NCBI GenBank assembly: GCA_902766825.1
Contig: CACXFB010000045.1
Location: forward strand, 1 to 57,109
Reading direction: 5' to 3'
Source: an uncultured Lachnospiraceae bacterium
Lineage (GTDB): Bacteria; Bacillota; Clostridia; Lachnospirales; Lachnospiraceae
DNA length: 57,109 nucleotides
Shown: positions 47,999 to 57,109 of the stretch, in pieces
How the letters are laid out: each line of letters starts with the position of its first letter
How positions within the stretch are numbered: position 1 is the first letter of the stretch
The notes under the pieces: model-generated
Databases searched by the model: none
What the model was told of the DNA's origin: nothing
Seen by the model: the letters and a program-made list of their open reading frames with translations, nothing else
Program-made: the position numbers and the translations under genes

Positions 47999-49696
47999 AT
48001 TAAAAAGGCACGAAATAAGGTATTGGTCAGAACAAAATTTAGTGTATCGGAATACAGATTCTTTAATATTCTTATGAAGATAAAAGGAATTAGAAGATAT
48101 CTCTTAAAGATAAAAAAAGTAAATATGCTGTTGTATCCATCAGATGTTTTTTCGATTAATGTTATGTCGTTAAGAATGGCATTAAAAGCATTTTTAATAT
48201 CAGCTGCCATATGTATTGTGTGTATGTTGTCCGGCAAAATGCATATGCACGGATATGTGATAATGGCTGTGATTATAGTTATATTAAACGGCGAAATTCT
48301 GAATAAAAGTTTTGAAAAAATACAGTTAAAGCTGCTTATTCAACTGGAAAATTACCTTGGAGAGGTAAGACATTATTTTCACATGAACGGTATTTTGGAA
48401 GATGCTATATATGATTCGATGGAAAATTGTGATTATGAGATTTCACTGCATATAAATCGTATTTACGATATTCTTATGAGCGATGACGATGATAAATGTT
48501 TTGCATATAAGGATATGGCACCTAATAAGTATTTTATGACTTTTATGGCGTTGTGTGAGCTTGTAATGCAATATGGCGATACAGTAAAGGATGACCGCTC
48601 GTTGTTTCTTGAAAACCTTAACAGTCTAAGAGATGAGATAAGAAATGAGATTATGAAGCTTCAAAAGACAGCGTATGTTTTTTCGGGCCTTATGCCTATG
48701 TGCCTGATTCCGCCTCTTACCCTTAAGCTTATTGAGAACTGGGGCGAGTCTAACATTCCGGAGCTTTGTGCTTACTATGATGGTAAATACGGACTTGTTG
48801 TATCGGTGTTGATATGTTTGATATCAATAAGCGCTTATATGTTAATTAACAGGTTGAAGGAAAGCTACAGGTATACAGATAACAGCTCTGGATTATTGTC
48901 ATTTATATCGGATATACCATTTGTTGATGAACTGATTGGGCGATATATGTTTAATAAACCGGTGTATGTGAAAAGTATTCATGACAGTTTAAAGAGGGCA
49001 GCAAGCAAAGTATCGGTTAAAGAATATATAATTAGAAAATGGCTTGCATCAATCGTTACATTTGTAGTGTTGTGCGTGTTATATGCATATTTTATTATTC
49101 TTCCGGGAACGGATGGAAGCTATAACACGTACCTGCCTGTTGTTGTTCCAATGATTTTACTTGTAAGTATTGCGGCAGGAAAAGTATCTGATGTGGCACT
49201 TGGTCTTAGAATGGTATTTATAAAATCCAGTATGGAAGATGAGGTTTTGGCATTTCATTCAATTATCATAATGCTTATGCACATATCACGTATGGATGTA
49301 CTGACCATACTTGAATGGATGGAGAATTTTGCTCAGATTTTCAAGGCTTCTTTAATGGAGTGTGTTAATTCGTTTTCATACAATGATGAAGATGCACTTT
49401 TGCAGCTTGAAAACAATGAGCCGTATCTTCCGTTCGTAAGAATTGTAGGAAATCTTAGAAGCAGTGATAACGTTGGTATCGAAAAAGCTTTTGAGGAGAT
49501 ATACAGCCAGAGAAAATATTTTATTGAGAAAAGAAAACAGGATAATGAGATTAGCATTGCCAACAAGGGGGCGATAGGAAGAGTTGTGGCATTTGTTCCC
49601 ATGATTGTCACAATAGGTCTGTATCTGATAATTCCGTTTGTGATGCAGAGTATGTCACAGCTTATGGGATATGTTAATCAGATGGGAAATTTGTAA
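47999..49696 (+). CDS. Tad pilus platform protein (TadB-TadC-like, apparently fused)
   Basis: 557-565 residues with seven or so membrane segments in two groups. Group one has two near residues 55-95, a cytoplasmic domain with MNGILEDAIYDSMENCDYEI, and two near 220-270. Group two has two near 340-390, a second cytoplasmic domain with AFEEIYSQRKYFIEKRKQD, and one at the C-terminus (MIVTIGLYLIIPFVMQSM). That equals a TadB followed by a TadC in one chain. Start is unusual: the only codon correctly spaced (8 bases) from AGGAGG (47985-47990) is ATT at 47999; TTG 48023 has only AAGG two bases before it. Confidence 0.7.
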   Translation: MKKARNKVLVRTKFSVSEYRFFNILMKIKGIRRYLLKIKKVNMLLYPSDVFSINVMSLRMALKAFLISAAICIVCMLSGKMHMHGYVIMAVIIVILNGEILNKSFEKIQLKLLIQLENYLGEVRHYFHMNGILEDAIYDSMENCDYEISLHINRIYDILMSDDDDKCFAYKDMAPNKYFMTFMALCELVMQYGDTVKDDRSLFLENLNSLRDEIRNEIMKLQKTAYVFSGLMPMCLIPPLTLKLIENWGESNIPELCAYYDGKYGLVVSVLICLISISAYMLINRLKESYRYTDNSSGLLSFISDIPFVDELIGRYMFNKPVYVKSIHDSLKRAASKVSVKEYIIRKWLASIVTFVVLCVLYAYFIILPGTDGSYNTYLPVVVPMILLVSIAAGKVSDVALGLRMVFIKSSMEDEVLAFHSIIIMLMHISRMDVLTILEWMENFAQIFKASLMECVNSFSYNDEDALLQLENNEPYLPFVRIVGNLRSSDNVGIEKAFEEIYSQRKYFIEKRKQDNEISIANKGAIGRVVAFVPMIVTIGLYLIIPFVMQSMSQLMGYVNQMGNL

Positions 49697-49749
49697 GTGG
49701 CAAAGATTATTTAGAATATAACGCTTTAACGCGTAGAAAAGAGGTAATA

Positions 49750-50199
49750 ATGGAGAATAGTTTAAAGGGCCTTATATTGGCGGCAGGAGTAATAATTACA
49801 TGCGTGGTTGTAGGACTTGGTTTCTATATTGCAAGAGAAGCTAAAGATACGGCTTCCGGTGGTGCAAGTGAGATAAGTTCACTTAATTCAGAGTTTTCAC
49901 AAAATGACAAAACTATATATGATGGTCTTACGGTATCAGGTAATGAAGTGATTAATGCCATATCAAAGTTTTCAGGAGATGAAATTGCCGTTAAGGTGGT
50001 AACAAGCAAGGCGAGTGCATGCTATAACAAGTTTCTTGACAGTTCAGAAAAATCGCTGACACAGGGAACGGTATCAACTGTTGCCAAAGCAAAAGAATCT
50101 TCAAGTAAGACATATATCAATCCTAATGGGAAATTTAACGGCTCTGTTATAAGAGATACCAACAATACCATAATTGCCATTAAGTTTACTCAGGTTTAA
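49750..50199 (+). CDS. Pilin-like protein with N-terminal hydrophobic segment
   Basis: 149 residues. MENSLKGLILAAGVIITCVV then VGLGFYIAREAKD is a type IV pilin-like hydrophobic start with a short charged leader; the remainder is Ser/Thr/Asn-rich. The classical G|xxxxE processing site is not evident, so the processing mode is uncertain. ATG behind AAAAGAGG. The next small gene begins with nearly the same residues, suggesting a pilin family within the operon. Confidence 0.6.
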   Translation: MENSLKGLILAAGVIITCVVVGLGFYIAREAKDTASGGASEISSLNSEFSQNDKTIYDGLTVSGNEVINAISKFSGDEIAVKVVTSKASACYNKFLDSSEKSLTQGTVSTVAKAKESSSKTYINPNGKFNGSVIRDTNNTIIAIKFTQV

Positions 50200-50224
50200 A
50201 TGCAAATGAAAAGGGGATGGATTT

Positions 50225-50380
50225 ATGGAGAATTCTTTGGAAGGTATTATTATTGCATTTGGAATAATGATGTTTTGTACAGGTGCAGCATTGTTTCTTA
50301 TGCAAAATAAAGAAGTTAACCGTCTTATTGACAAACAGCAGAAGATTATTTATCAGAACAATACGATTATTGCAGACTGA
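50225..50380 (+). CDS. Small pilin-like protein (51 aa)
   Basis: 51 residues, ATG behind AAAAGGGG. It begins MENSLEGIIIAFGIMMFCTG, closely matching the start of the 149-residue neighbour (MENSLKGLIL...), then a hydrophobic helix and a polar tail (NKEVNRLIDKQQ). Size and plan are those of Flp-type mini-pilins, though the typical cleavage motif is not clear. Lies between the other pilin-like genes with short gaps. Confidence 0.6.
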   Translation: MENSLEGIIIAFGIMMFCTGAALFLMQNKEVNRLIDKQQKIIYQNNTIIAD

Positions 50381-50393
50381 AAGGGGCTAGGAA

Positions 50394-50891
50394 TTGAATT
50401 CGTTTGGAAGAATTATTGATATTCTTTTGTTGTGTATGATGCTGTTTATTGTTCCTCTTGAATATATGGCATATAAGGAAGACTGCGTTATGCAGTCAGC
50501 AATATCAACGCAGACTTCCTTATTTACCGATACGATACGCAACAAGGGGTATGTGGACAGACAGGCTTATAAAGAGTTTATTAAATGGCTTGAGGAGTCG
50601 GGGACGGTTTATGATGTGTGTATAACTCATTACAAAAAAATATATACATATGATGATGTTTCGGATACCGAAGTAATGTCTTACGAATTATGTCCGGATG
50701 ATGCGGTAAAAGAAGCAATATACGGTGAAGAAGGAATGTATACAATGGGAATGGGCGATTTTGTTTCGGTGTCGGTAAAGAATACAGGTGATACTTTGGC
50801 GCAGAAGATATCAGGAAGTATTACAGGTAACAGTGATGCACAGGGAATTGATGTGATTTACGGTGGAGTGATTAGAGATGAGACATACTGA
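50394..50891 (+). CDS. TadE-like pseudopilin candidate
   Basis: 165 residues from TTG behind AAAGGGGCTAGG. Hydrophobic start FGRIIDILLLCMMLFIVPLE then a soluble domain, the general plan of TadE/TadF minor pilins. A DxYDVCITHYKK block with a cysteine is followed by YELCPDD, so a disulphide is possible. Its end overlaps the next gene by 14 bases. Assignment is by position and plan only. Confidence 0.5.
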   Translation: MNSFGRIIDILLLCMMLFIVPLEYMAYKEDCVMQSAISTQTSLFTDTIRNKGYVDRQAYKEFIKWLEESGTVYDVCITHYKKIYTYDDVSDTEVMSYELCPDDAVKEAIYGEEGMYTMGMGDFVSVSVKNTGDTLAQKISGSITGNSDAQGIDVIYGGVIRDETY

Positions 50892-51678
50892 TCTGGGTCT
50901 GGTTTTTATAATAATTTTTATATGCTTTTCTACTGTTACGGACAGCAGAATGGTTATTACGTCAGATGTCGGACGTGAACAGATTAAGTATAATAATGCA
51001 ATTGATACGGCTGTTTCAGATTCGTTATATATGCTGGTTGAGTATGATGACGGACAAGAGATATCATTTAATCCCGATAATGCCATAAGAAGCTTTTTTA
51101 GCAGTCTGTGTATTAATCTTGGAATGAATTACTGTACGCAAAATATGGAGAATCTTAAAGAGTATATACCGGTTATGATTTTTGTTCTGAGTGATGGATA
51201 CATAGTTTATCACCATGAGTATACAGATGACGGTAACAAGGTGACGGACAGTTTTGTTAAGTCAGAAAAAAAGTATTTCAGATATGAAGACGACAAATAC
51301 TCATACTGTTTTGAACTAGGTGATAATGTTGTCATTAATGATGGGCTGCAGACGCTAAAAGGAAATTATAATGACATAGCCAAAATATATACAGACAGTC
51401 TTGCATCAGATGAAGAACAATACAGACAGGTGCATGACAGAATAATCATAGATTCGTTAACTGACGAGCTTAAAATGTATACATCAAAAGAATATTTAGA
51501 TAATGGTAATGGTAACTGGTCATTTAATATTCCTTACGGAAGTGATGATGTGTGGAACAGAACTGTAAGTGATATAAGTCTTATAGCTGTATTTGCAGGG
51601 TATCCGTATTCAGACACATCACTTGGATATTATAATAAGTTTGCTTTTGGGGGTGCTCGTATATGGAAAAAAGAATAG
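50878..51678 (+). CDS. Tad-locus membrane-anchored protein, unknown
   Basis: 266 residues with an N-terminal hydrophobic segment (LGLVFIIIFICFSTVTDSRM) and a long exported domain with two cysteines (SLCINLGMNYCTQ). Overlaps the preceding gene by 14 bases and the following by 16 bases, so the three are coupled. Could be a minor pilin or assembly factor like TadG; no domain recognised. Confidence 0.5.
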   Translation: MRHTDLGLVFIIIFICFSTVTDSRMVITSDVGREQIKYNNAIDTAVSDSLYMLVEYDDGQEISFNPDNAIRSFFSSLCINLGMNYCTQNMENLKEYIPVMIFVLSDGYIVYHHEYTDDGNKVTDSFVKSEKKYFRYEDDKYSYCFELGDNVVINDGLQTLKGNYNDIAKIYTDSLASDEEQYRQVHDRIIIDSLTDELKMYTSKEYLDNGNGNWSFNIPYGSDDVWNRTVSDISLIAVFAGYPYSDTSLGYYNKFAFGGARIWKKE

Positions 51679-54600
51679 TTTTTTTGGCAATGTTTTTACT
51701 TGTGTTTTGCAGGGGCTTTTTAGTATGTACATATGCGGATACGAAAGTACAGATTAAAGATGGTAATCTCAAGTTTACGACACAGGATACCAAGGCGGTA
51801 AGCGGTATCAAGTGGAAGACAGTGGGATTTACCGTAACGATGAAAAAATGTATGGGTAGCACAGGCAATGGGGGCTATCCGGCTAAATATCAGCATGCAA
51901 CTGTTATGTTGTCTGATGGAAGTGTGAGCACAAAAGATTTACATAACGGTAAGGTTCAAAGTGTGTTTACAATTCCGGAGTCAAAGCTTACCACGGCGTT
52001 GATGCAGGCAGGTTTTGGAGATGTGATTATTGATGGCGGAACTGTATATCTTAACGGTATATTTCAGGTGACGTATAACGGAAGTAATCATGGAGGAAGA
52101 TTAGATAATCTGAACGCAATTAAGTATGCCGAAGCATGGAGGAATCCTGACGATTTTAATGACAGATTTGATATTGCCGTTGTATATAATGCAGCCCCGC
52201 AAAAAATTACAATAAAATACGTAGATGAGAATAATAAAGTATTAAAATCTAATGTGCTTGCTAAGAAAATGTGGAAGAAACCTGGGCAAAGCTTTAGTGT
52301 GACACTTGATTCTGCATGTAAATACAAAAACAATACATACACAATTGATGCAAGCTACTTTACTTACGATAATGAAGATTTTGAACAAAGAACTTATAAG
52401 TGCGTGGACTATGGATATAACGTTTCAGAAATAAGAAAAGTATCATCAAGAATGCGACTTGGCGGTGTAACAGTATATGCTGTTATGGTAAAAGATAAAG
52501 AAAAAGAAAAAAATAAAGAAGATGATGTACAGATTCCTTTTGGTAATGAGAATGATCTTAGAAATATTGCAAGAATTTATTCCATGGATTATCAGAATGA
52601 AAAGTATAATGTTTTAAAAGCTATTCCATCGGGTGAAAATGTTTATTGCAAGGCTACTGTAGACAGATATCTGTACAGTGGAAAGTATGAAAAGCACAGT
52701 GGATGTAAGAATTATAAGATAAAAATAACAGCAAGGTACAAGCTTGTTTGGAAAGAGGCTATACTTGACAGTAATGGAAGAACGAATTATATAGACAGAA
52801 CAAAAAATGTTGAAAAGACTAAGACTGTGAGTGTTCAAAGAGACTATAGCTATTGGAAAATAAAAGATATTGCACTTTATTATATTGATGATGTTGCATT
52901 CAACAATAGTGTCCTTAATGCACAGGTTGTTGTGGATAATAAGACTAAGTGTGATAACTGTGAAAGGCACATTTATAATGTTAATCTTAAAGAACCTGTA
53001 TATGATAAGGAGATAGTTTTGCCGGTTAAGACGATAGATGGTGGGAATTATGAGCCGTCGGAGCCTACAATGAATTATATGGAAAAGGCACAAACTTATA
53101 TAGGGCAGATAAAGGTTAGAAATGATGGACTGATTATTGGTGGAAAGACTTTTTCTGATACTAGCTGGTTTGATACAACCACGAAGAAACCAAAGGTTGC
53201 AGTTGCATCGTCTTATAAAAGGATACAGTTGTTAAAGCAAAATATTTCAATACCTGTGGATAGACAAAATGGTCTGTATGTATCTAAAGCAAATGCTGTG
53301 TATAAGAAAGTTTTTAGCAATATGCAGGGAAGACTTGGTGGCGAAAAGGTTAATAAGAATATCAGCGATATTAATGATATCAATGTACATACGCCTGTAT
53401 GTTGTGATGGACGTGTGAGTAATGATTTAAAGTACTGTCAGCTTGTGGATATCAATATGGACGCAGCACAGCTGATTCTTGGAAGAAACTTTACTGTTGC
53501 TGTATCGAATGAAGGCAATCATATTAACAGTAAAGGTTATTACTACAGGGACTACAAAAGATATGTGAAAGCTGATTATGTTAAGTTCCCTTTTGATGTG
53601 TATGTCGGTAATAAATATATTGTTAAAAACACATGGACAAAAATGAAAGAAAACACACTTGAGTGTTACATCCCTGTATGGACAAAAGAAGGAGAATACA
53701 CTGTTGAATTTAAGAGTATTGCAATAAATGAACCTTTTGATGGTAAGTACAAGCTTGGAAAAGATGCTAATAAGAATATTTCACAGTATGGCGCTACAGA
53801 TAAAGTAAAGGTTGTTGTGTCAGGAAGATTATATGGAATGAGTGTGTATGATGTTTCAGATTATCCTTTGTGGGAATCTGTTTTTAGAACCAAAGATAAA
53901 TCTTTGTCAGGTGTTAATTATATGTCAGGTATTTTTGATAAGGATCATGTTAACACAGGGAGAAAAAAGATTTTTACGCTGCCTTTCATGGAAGGTTCAC
54001 ATCCCTTAATAAGTAATGCAGGTGTGCTAAAGCCGGGATATCTGATGAGAATGAGTCTATGCACAATCGGTCAAATGCATGATGATAATGATTATATCAG
54101 AATCAAACCAAAGTTTTATGTTGTGGATAACAAGGGAAATCGCACAGAAGCGGATGTGTTTTATACGGAAAGTTTTACAGATGCCGGTGGAAAAAATATG
54201 GCCGGTAAACTGATAAAGATAGGCGGTAAATATGATAACAGAAATATAAAAAAGGTATGCATCGGCGATGAAATGATGGGTGTTGATAAAAGTGATATTA
54301 ACAGGACAGCACAGATAAAAAACATTAATCCGGATGAATATAATAATGCGCATTTATCAACATATACGTTTGATAATATAATGGTTAATTCAGGACTTCA
54401 AGTGTATAAAGGAAGTGATTTTAATACGAAAAAACTTCCTCAAAATATAAGTGAGAATGAAGTTAACAGCTGTGTGCAAAAGTGGTATTTTCATTATTAT
54501 CTGCCGGGGGATTTACATGTTGCAATAAAAGACAGTGTTGATGAAAATGCAAAATATGTGGATTTTAGTGATGCTTGCTGGATTAAAGATGGATATCTGG

Positions 54601-54830
54601 TTTTAAGTTTTGACATATATACGATTAATGATGGTGATTATTATCTAAGTTACAGCAACACTTTTAACAATGAGATTTACGGAGCGTGTAATATGTGGAA
54701 AACAGAAGGGATGGACATAAAGAAAACCGATTACAAAGGTAACCGGTTTAATATTAACTATGGTGATATAGCATTATTCAATCTGAAAAAATCAGTGCAC
54801 ACGGATTATGTATCAGGTGGTACACATTAG
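51663..54830 (+). CDS. Very large secreted surface protein of the Tad-like operon (1055 aa)
   Basis: 1055 residues with a signal peptide (FLAMFLLVFCRGFLVCTYAD). The exported part is beta-rich and Lys/Asn/Tyr-rich, with ITIKYVDENNKVLKSN (a MucBP-like strand pattern) near residue 180 and several CxxC-like positions such as KCDNCERHIY. No cell-wall anchor (LPxTG) and no C-terminal membrane segment. Last gene of the pilus operon, overlapping the previous one by 16 bases. Best guess is a pilus-tip adhesin or substrate of the system; I cannot assign a family with confidence. Confidence 0.55.
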   Translation: MEKRIVFLAMFLLVFCRGFLVCTYADTKVQIKDGNLKFTTQDTKAVSGIKWKTVGFTVTMKKCMGSTGNGGYPAKYQHATVMLSDGSVSTKDLHNGKVQSVFTIPESKLTTALMQAGFGDVIIDGGTVYLNGIFQVTYNGSNHGGRLDNLNAIKYAEAWRNPDDFNDRFDIAVVYNAAPQKITIKYVDENNKVLKSNVLAKKMWKKPGQSFSVTLDSACKYKNNTYTIDASYFTYDNEDFEQRTYKCVDYGYNVSEIRKVSSRMRLGGVTVYAVMVKDKEKEKNKEDDVQIPFGNENDLRNIARIYSMDYQNEKYNVLKAIPSGENVYCKATVDRYLYSGKYEKHSGCKNYKIKITARYKLVWKEAILDSNGRTNYIDRTKNVEKTKTVSVQRDYSYWKIKDIALYYIDDVAFNNSVLNAQVVVDNKTKCDNCERHIYNVNLKEPVYDKEIVLPVKTIDGGNYEPSEPTMNYMEKAQTYIGQIKVRNDGLIIGGKTFSDTSWFDTTTKKPKVAVASSYKRIQLLKQNISIPVDRQNGLYVSKANAVYKKVFSNMQGRLGGEKVNKNISDINDINVHTPVCCDGRVSNDLKYCQLVDINMDAAQLILGRNFTVAVSNEGNHINSKGYYYRDYKRYVKADYVKFPFDVYVGNKYIVKNTWTKMKENTLECYIPVWTKEGEYTVEFKSIAINEPFDGKYKLGKDANKNISQYGATDKVKVVVSGRLYGMSVYDVSDYPLWESVFRTKDKSLSGVNYMSGIFDKDHVNTGRKKIFTLPFMEGSHPLISNAGVLKPGYLMRMSLCTIGQMHDDNDYIRIKPKFYVVDNKGNRTEADVFYTESFTDAGGKNMAGKLIKIGGKYDNRNIKKVCIGDEMMGVDKSDINRTAQIKNINPDEYNNAHLSTYTFDNIMVNSGLQVYKGSDFNTKKLPQNISENEVNSCVQKWYFHYYLPGDLHVAIKDSVDENAKYVDFSDACWIKDGYLVLSFDIYTINDGDYYLSYSNTFNNEIYGACNMWKTEGMDIKKTDYKGNRFNINYGDIALFNLKKSVHTDYVSGGTH

Positions 54831-54849
54831 TGGGAATTGTTATCAATGA

Positions 54850-56121
54850 CTAAGATTCATTTTCGGATGAATTATCGGATTTATCTTTTAAGGTGATAAT
54901 AATTTTCGAAATTCGATTTTTATCAAGTTCCTTAACAGTGTAATCTGCATATTCATCTGAAATTGTATCATTGATTGATGGTATGTGTTCGAAGAGGTTA
55001 ATAAGATGACCGGCAATTGAGTCGTAATCATCGGATTCAATATTAAGTCCTAATATTTCATTTACGTCATCTAATTTTGAATATCCGTCAACAAGGTAGA
55101 CATTATCGGAAATCTTTTGAATAAGATCTTCTTCATCATAATCATATTCATCACGAATTTCGCCGACAATCTCTTCGAGCATATCCTCAAGAGTAAGAAT
55201 ACCTGCAACTGAACCATATTCGTCAAGGACGATTGCCATGGCAATGGATTCTTTTTTCATTTCAATAAAGAGTTCAGAGGTTTTCTTAAACTCATATGTA
55301 AAGAAAGGCTCTCTCATGAAATTCTTTATATGAAAGTTAGAAGAGTCACCGTCAAAAAAGAAAACATCCTTTAAGTTGATTATTCCGACGATATTGTCTT
55401 TTGTCTCTGAGTAGACCGGAAGACGGCTGTACTTGTTAACAGAAAACTCATTTAACAGCTCTTCGTATGTAAAATCAATGTTTGCAAAGTCAATGTCAAT
55501 CTGCGGAGTCATAACATCCTTAACGACGGTGTCTCCGAAATCAACAACGTTGGTAATCATCTTACGTTCTTCACTTTCTATGACACCTTCTTCGTGGCTT
55601 ACATCCACAATGGCTCTAAGTTCGCCTTCTGTGATTGTAGCCTCTTTTGAAGTCATATCTATGTGAAGAAGTTTTAAAATAGCCGCTGAAAATTTATCAA
55701 TCAGGAAGATGACAGGAGTAAGAACTGTTGAAAGAAAAAGAATTGCTCCTGCAAAGCTGAGTGCTAATTTTTCTGATTTTACGGCTGCTGTTGATTTGGG
55801 AATTATCTCACCAAACATAAGAACATATAAAGTGAGAATTCCCGTGGCAACTCCTACACTTATAAAATGCAAATGTTTAATTGTAAGAGCTGTCACAAGA
55901 GCCGAACATGATATGTTGACTATATTATTACCTATCAGAATGGTACTTAACATCTTAGATGGATTGTCGATAAGTCTGCAGACCTTTTGGGCATGCTTAT
56001 TACCTTCCTCCGCCATGGAATGCATTCTCAGTTTGTTTACTGTGGTAAGAGCAGTTTCCGATGCGGAAAAAAACGAACTGAGCAGTAAAAGTACCAATAT
56101 GATTAATAGTTGTATTAACAC
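54850..56121 (-). CDS. CorC/HlyC-type CBS-domain membrane protein
   Basis: 423 residues. DUF21 (CNNM) membrane domain with about four segments (IQLLIILVLLLLSSFFSASE, then LIGNNIVNISCSALVTAL and so on, to about 180), a CBS pair (VKDVMTPQIDIDF through GSVAGILTLEDMLEEIVGEI), then the CorC_HlyC domain. These proteins are linked to Mg/Co or other cation transport; the haemolysin name is historical. The ATG is preceded by GGAGG. Converges with the Tad operon, 19 bases apart, with no terminator visible between. Confidence 0.92.
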   Translation of the reverse strand: MLIQLLIILVLLLLSSFFSASETALTTVNKLRMHSMAEEGNKHAQKVCRLIDNPSKMLSTILIGNNIVNISCSALVTALTIKHLHFISVGVATGILTLYVLMFGEIIPKSTAAVKSEKLALSFAGAILFLSTVLTPVIFLIDKFSAAILKLLHIDMTSKEATITEGELRAIVDVSHEEGVIESEERKMITNVVDFGDTVVKDVMTPQIDIDFANIDFTYEELLNEFSVNKYSRLPVYSETKDNIVGIINLKDVFFFDGDSSNFHIKNFMREPFFTYEFKKTSELFIEMKKESIAMAIVLDEYGSVAGILTLEDMLEEIVGEIRDEYDYDEEDLIQKISDNVYLVDGYSKLDDVNEILGLNIESDDYDSIAGHLINLFEHIPSINDTISDEYADYTVKELDKNRISKIIITLKDKSDNSSENES

Positions 56122-56144
56122 GATAACCTCCGGGTAAGTGCAAA

Positions 56145-57109
56145 TTAATTGTTATCATCACTTAAATCAATATTCATTATCTGACGTTTTCTTGCCATTT
56201 CGTCGTTAGCAAGATACTCATCGTAAGTAGTGATCTTATCGATAATACCGTTTGGTGTGATTTCGATAATTCTGTTTGCGATAGTCTGTATGAACTGATG
56301 ATCCTGTGATGTGAAAAGTACTACACCAGGGAATTTAATTACACCGTTGTTAAGAGCTGTTATTGATTCCATGTCTAAGTGGTTAGTAGGCTCATCAAAA
56401 ATGAGAACGTTAGAACCGAGAATCATCATTTTTGAAAGCATAACACGGACTCTTTCTCCTCCGGAAAGTACGCGGACTCTCTTCATTCCGTCATCACCGG
56501 CAAAAAGCATTCTGCCAAGGAAACCTCTGACGTATGTTACGTCTTTTTCAGGAGAGTAAGGCATGAGCCAGTCAACAATAGTGTCATCACAGTCAAAGTA
56601 TGCTGTGTTATCCTTAGGGAAATATGATGTTGAAGTTGTGATACCCCATTTGTAATCACCTTCATCAGGTTCCATTTCACCGGCAAGGATTTTAAATAAA
56701 GTTGAAGTTGCCAAAGTGTTAGGTCCGACAAAAGCAATCTTATCATCATGTCCTACAGTAAACGAAACATTATCAAGTACTTTAACTCCGTCAATTGTCT
56801 TTGAAAGATTTGTTACGGTAAGTACTTCATTTCCGATTTCACGATTTGGTTTGAAATCAATGTATGGGTATTTTCTGCTTGATGGACGTATGTCATCAAG
56901 TTCAATTTTTTCAAGAGCACGTTTTCTTGAAGTAGCCTGCTTAGATTTAGAAGCATTAGCAGAGAAACGCTGGATGAATTCCTGAAGTTCTTTGATTTTT
57001 TCTTCCTTTTTCTTGTTAGCTTCTTTCATCTGCTTAATCATAAGCTGACTTGATTCAAACCAGAAATCATAGTTACCGGCATAGAGCTGAATCTTGCCGT
57101 AATCGATAT
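56145..57109 (-). CDS. ABC-F family ATPase, C-terminal part (5' partial), YkpA/YbiT-like
   Basis: The frame is open to the right edge; about 320 codons are visible. They contain the end of the first ABC domain's linker (KRALEKIELDDIRPSSRKYP) and the whole second ABC domain, with signature LSGGERVRVMLSKMM, Walker B VLIFDEPTNHLDMESI and switch LFTSQDHQF. The Walker A of this second domain reads GPNTLATST instead of GxxGxGKS/T, so the lysine is missing; this variant is also seen in YkpA-like relatives as far as I recall. ABC-F proteins act on ribosomes; subfamily role is uncertain. Confidence 0.88.
   Translation of the reverse strand, partial: IDYGKIQLYAGNYDFWFESSQLMIKQMKEANKKKEEKIKELQEFIQRFSANASKSKQATSRKRALEKIELDDIRPSSRKYPYIDFKPNREIGNEVLTVTNLSKTIDGVKVLDNVSFTVGHDDKIAFVGPNTLATSTLFKILAGEMEPDEGDYKWGITTSTSYFPKDNTAYFDCDDTIVDWLMPYSPEKDVTYVRGFLGRMLFAGDDGMKRVRVLSGGERVRVMLSKMMILGSNVLIFDEPTNHLDMESITALNNGVIKFPGVVLFTSQDHQFIQTIANRIIEITPNGIIDKITTYDEYLANDEMARKRQIMNIDLSDDNN

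Overview
The window is AT-rich, has strong GGAGG-type ribosome-binding sites and regular use of TTG/GTG starts, and looks like a chromosomal segment of a Gram-positive anaerobe of the Clostridia, most likely a Lachnospiraceae relative. Indicators are the panG-like/panBCD/coaBC/coaX cluster, a LytTR plus DUF3021 regulator pair, a four-subunit 2-oxoacid:ferredoxin oxidoreductase, a c-di-GMP-I riboswitch and a Tad-like pilus locus. The family call is an inference from gene content; no rRNA is present and I see no tRNA gene.

Layout. (1) 1-14438 is a partly decayed defence island: the end of hsdR, then hsdM and hsdS, a GIY-YIG nuclease gene with an internal deletion, a KAP-type P-loop NTPase, a DUF262 gene cut by an amber codon, and a DDE transposase element. 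After these comes an intact three-gene operon (ParB-like protein / Nudix protein with one substituted glutamate / membrane-anchored protein with a HEPN-type RNxxxH motif), then an HTH-RhuM pair behind a promoter flanked by inverted operator arms. (2) 14612-19126 holds membrane and secreted proteins, a chemoreceptor gene interrupted by two in-frame TGA codons, and a secreted protein under a 20-bp palindromic operator. Two long palindromic repeats (about 16.2 and 19.4 kb) bracket this part. (3) 19500-27081 carries a cation efflux protein, a DUF3592 protein, LytTR/DUF3021, an ABC exporter, a GH13 glucosidase and a CapA-like lipoprotein. (4) 27238-32418 is a near-complete pantothenate-to-phosphopantetheine operon. 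(5) 32503-39087 has a CmpB-type membrane protein, a 7-unit array of 53-bp repeats, two Cys-rich small proteins, the oxidoreductase operon, MscL with a zinc ribbon, and a zinc-ribbon membrane protein. (6) 39178-43255 starts with a second 53-bp repeat array, then promoter, c-di-GMP riboswitch and terminator, followed by a C39-like peptidase gene (interrupted by TAG), a membrane-anchored protein and an ABC transporter. (7) 43419-45243 has serS and a 142-aa stand-alone chemoreceptor signalling domain. (8) 45435-54830 is a Tad-like pilus/secretion operon ending in a 1055-aa surface protein. (9) On the minus strand at the right end are a CorC/HlyC-type CBS membrane protein and the C-terminal part of an ABC-F ATPase.

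The best candidates for something undescribed are the ParB-like/Nudix/HEPN operon (9085-12653), the riboswitch-controlled peptidase-plus-ABC unit (39500-43255), and the family of 53-bp repeats that occurs at three separate sites with an exactly constant period in its two arrays. Four genes are each broken only by isolated in-frame stop codons, without frameshifts, which also deserves attention.
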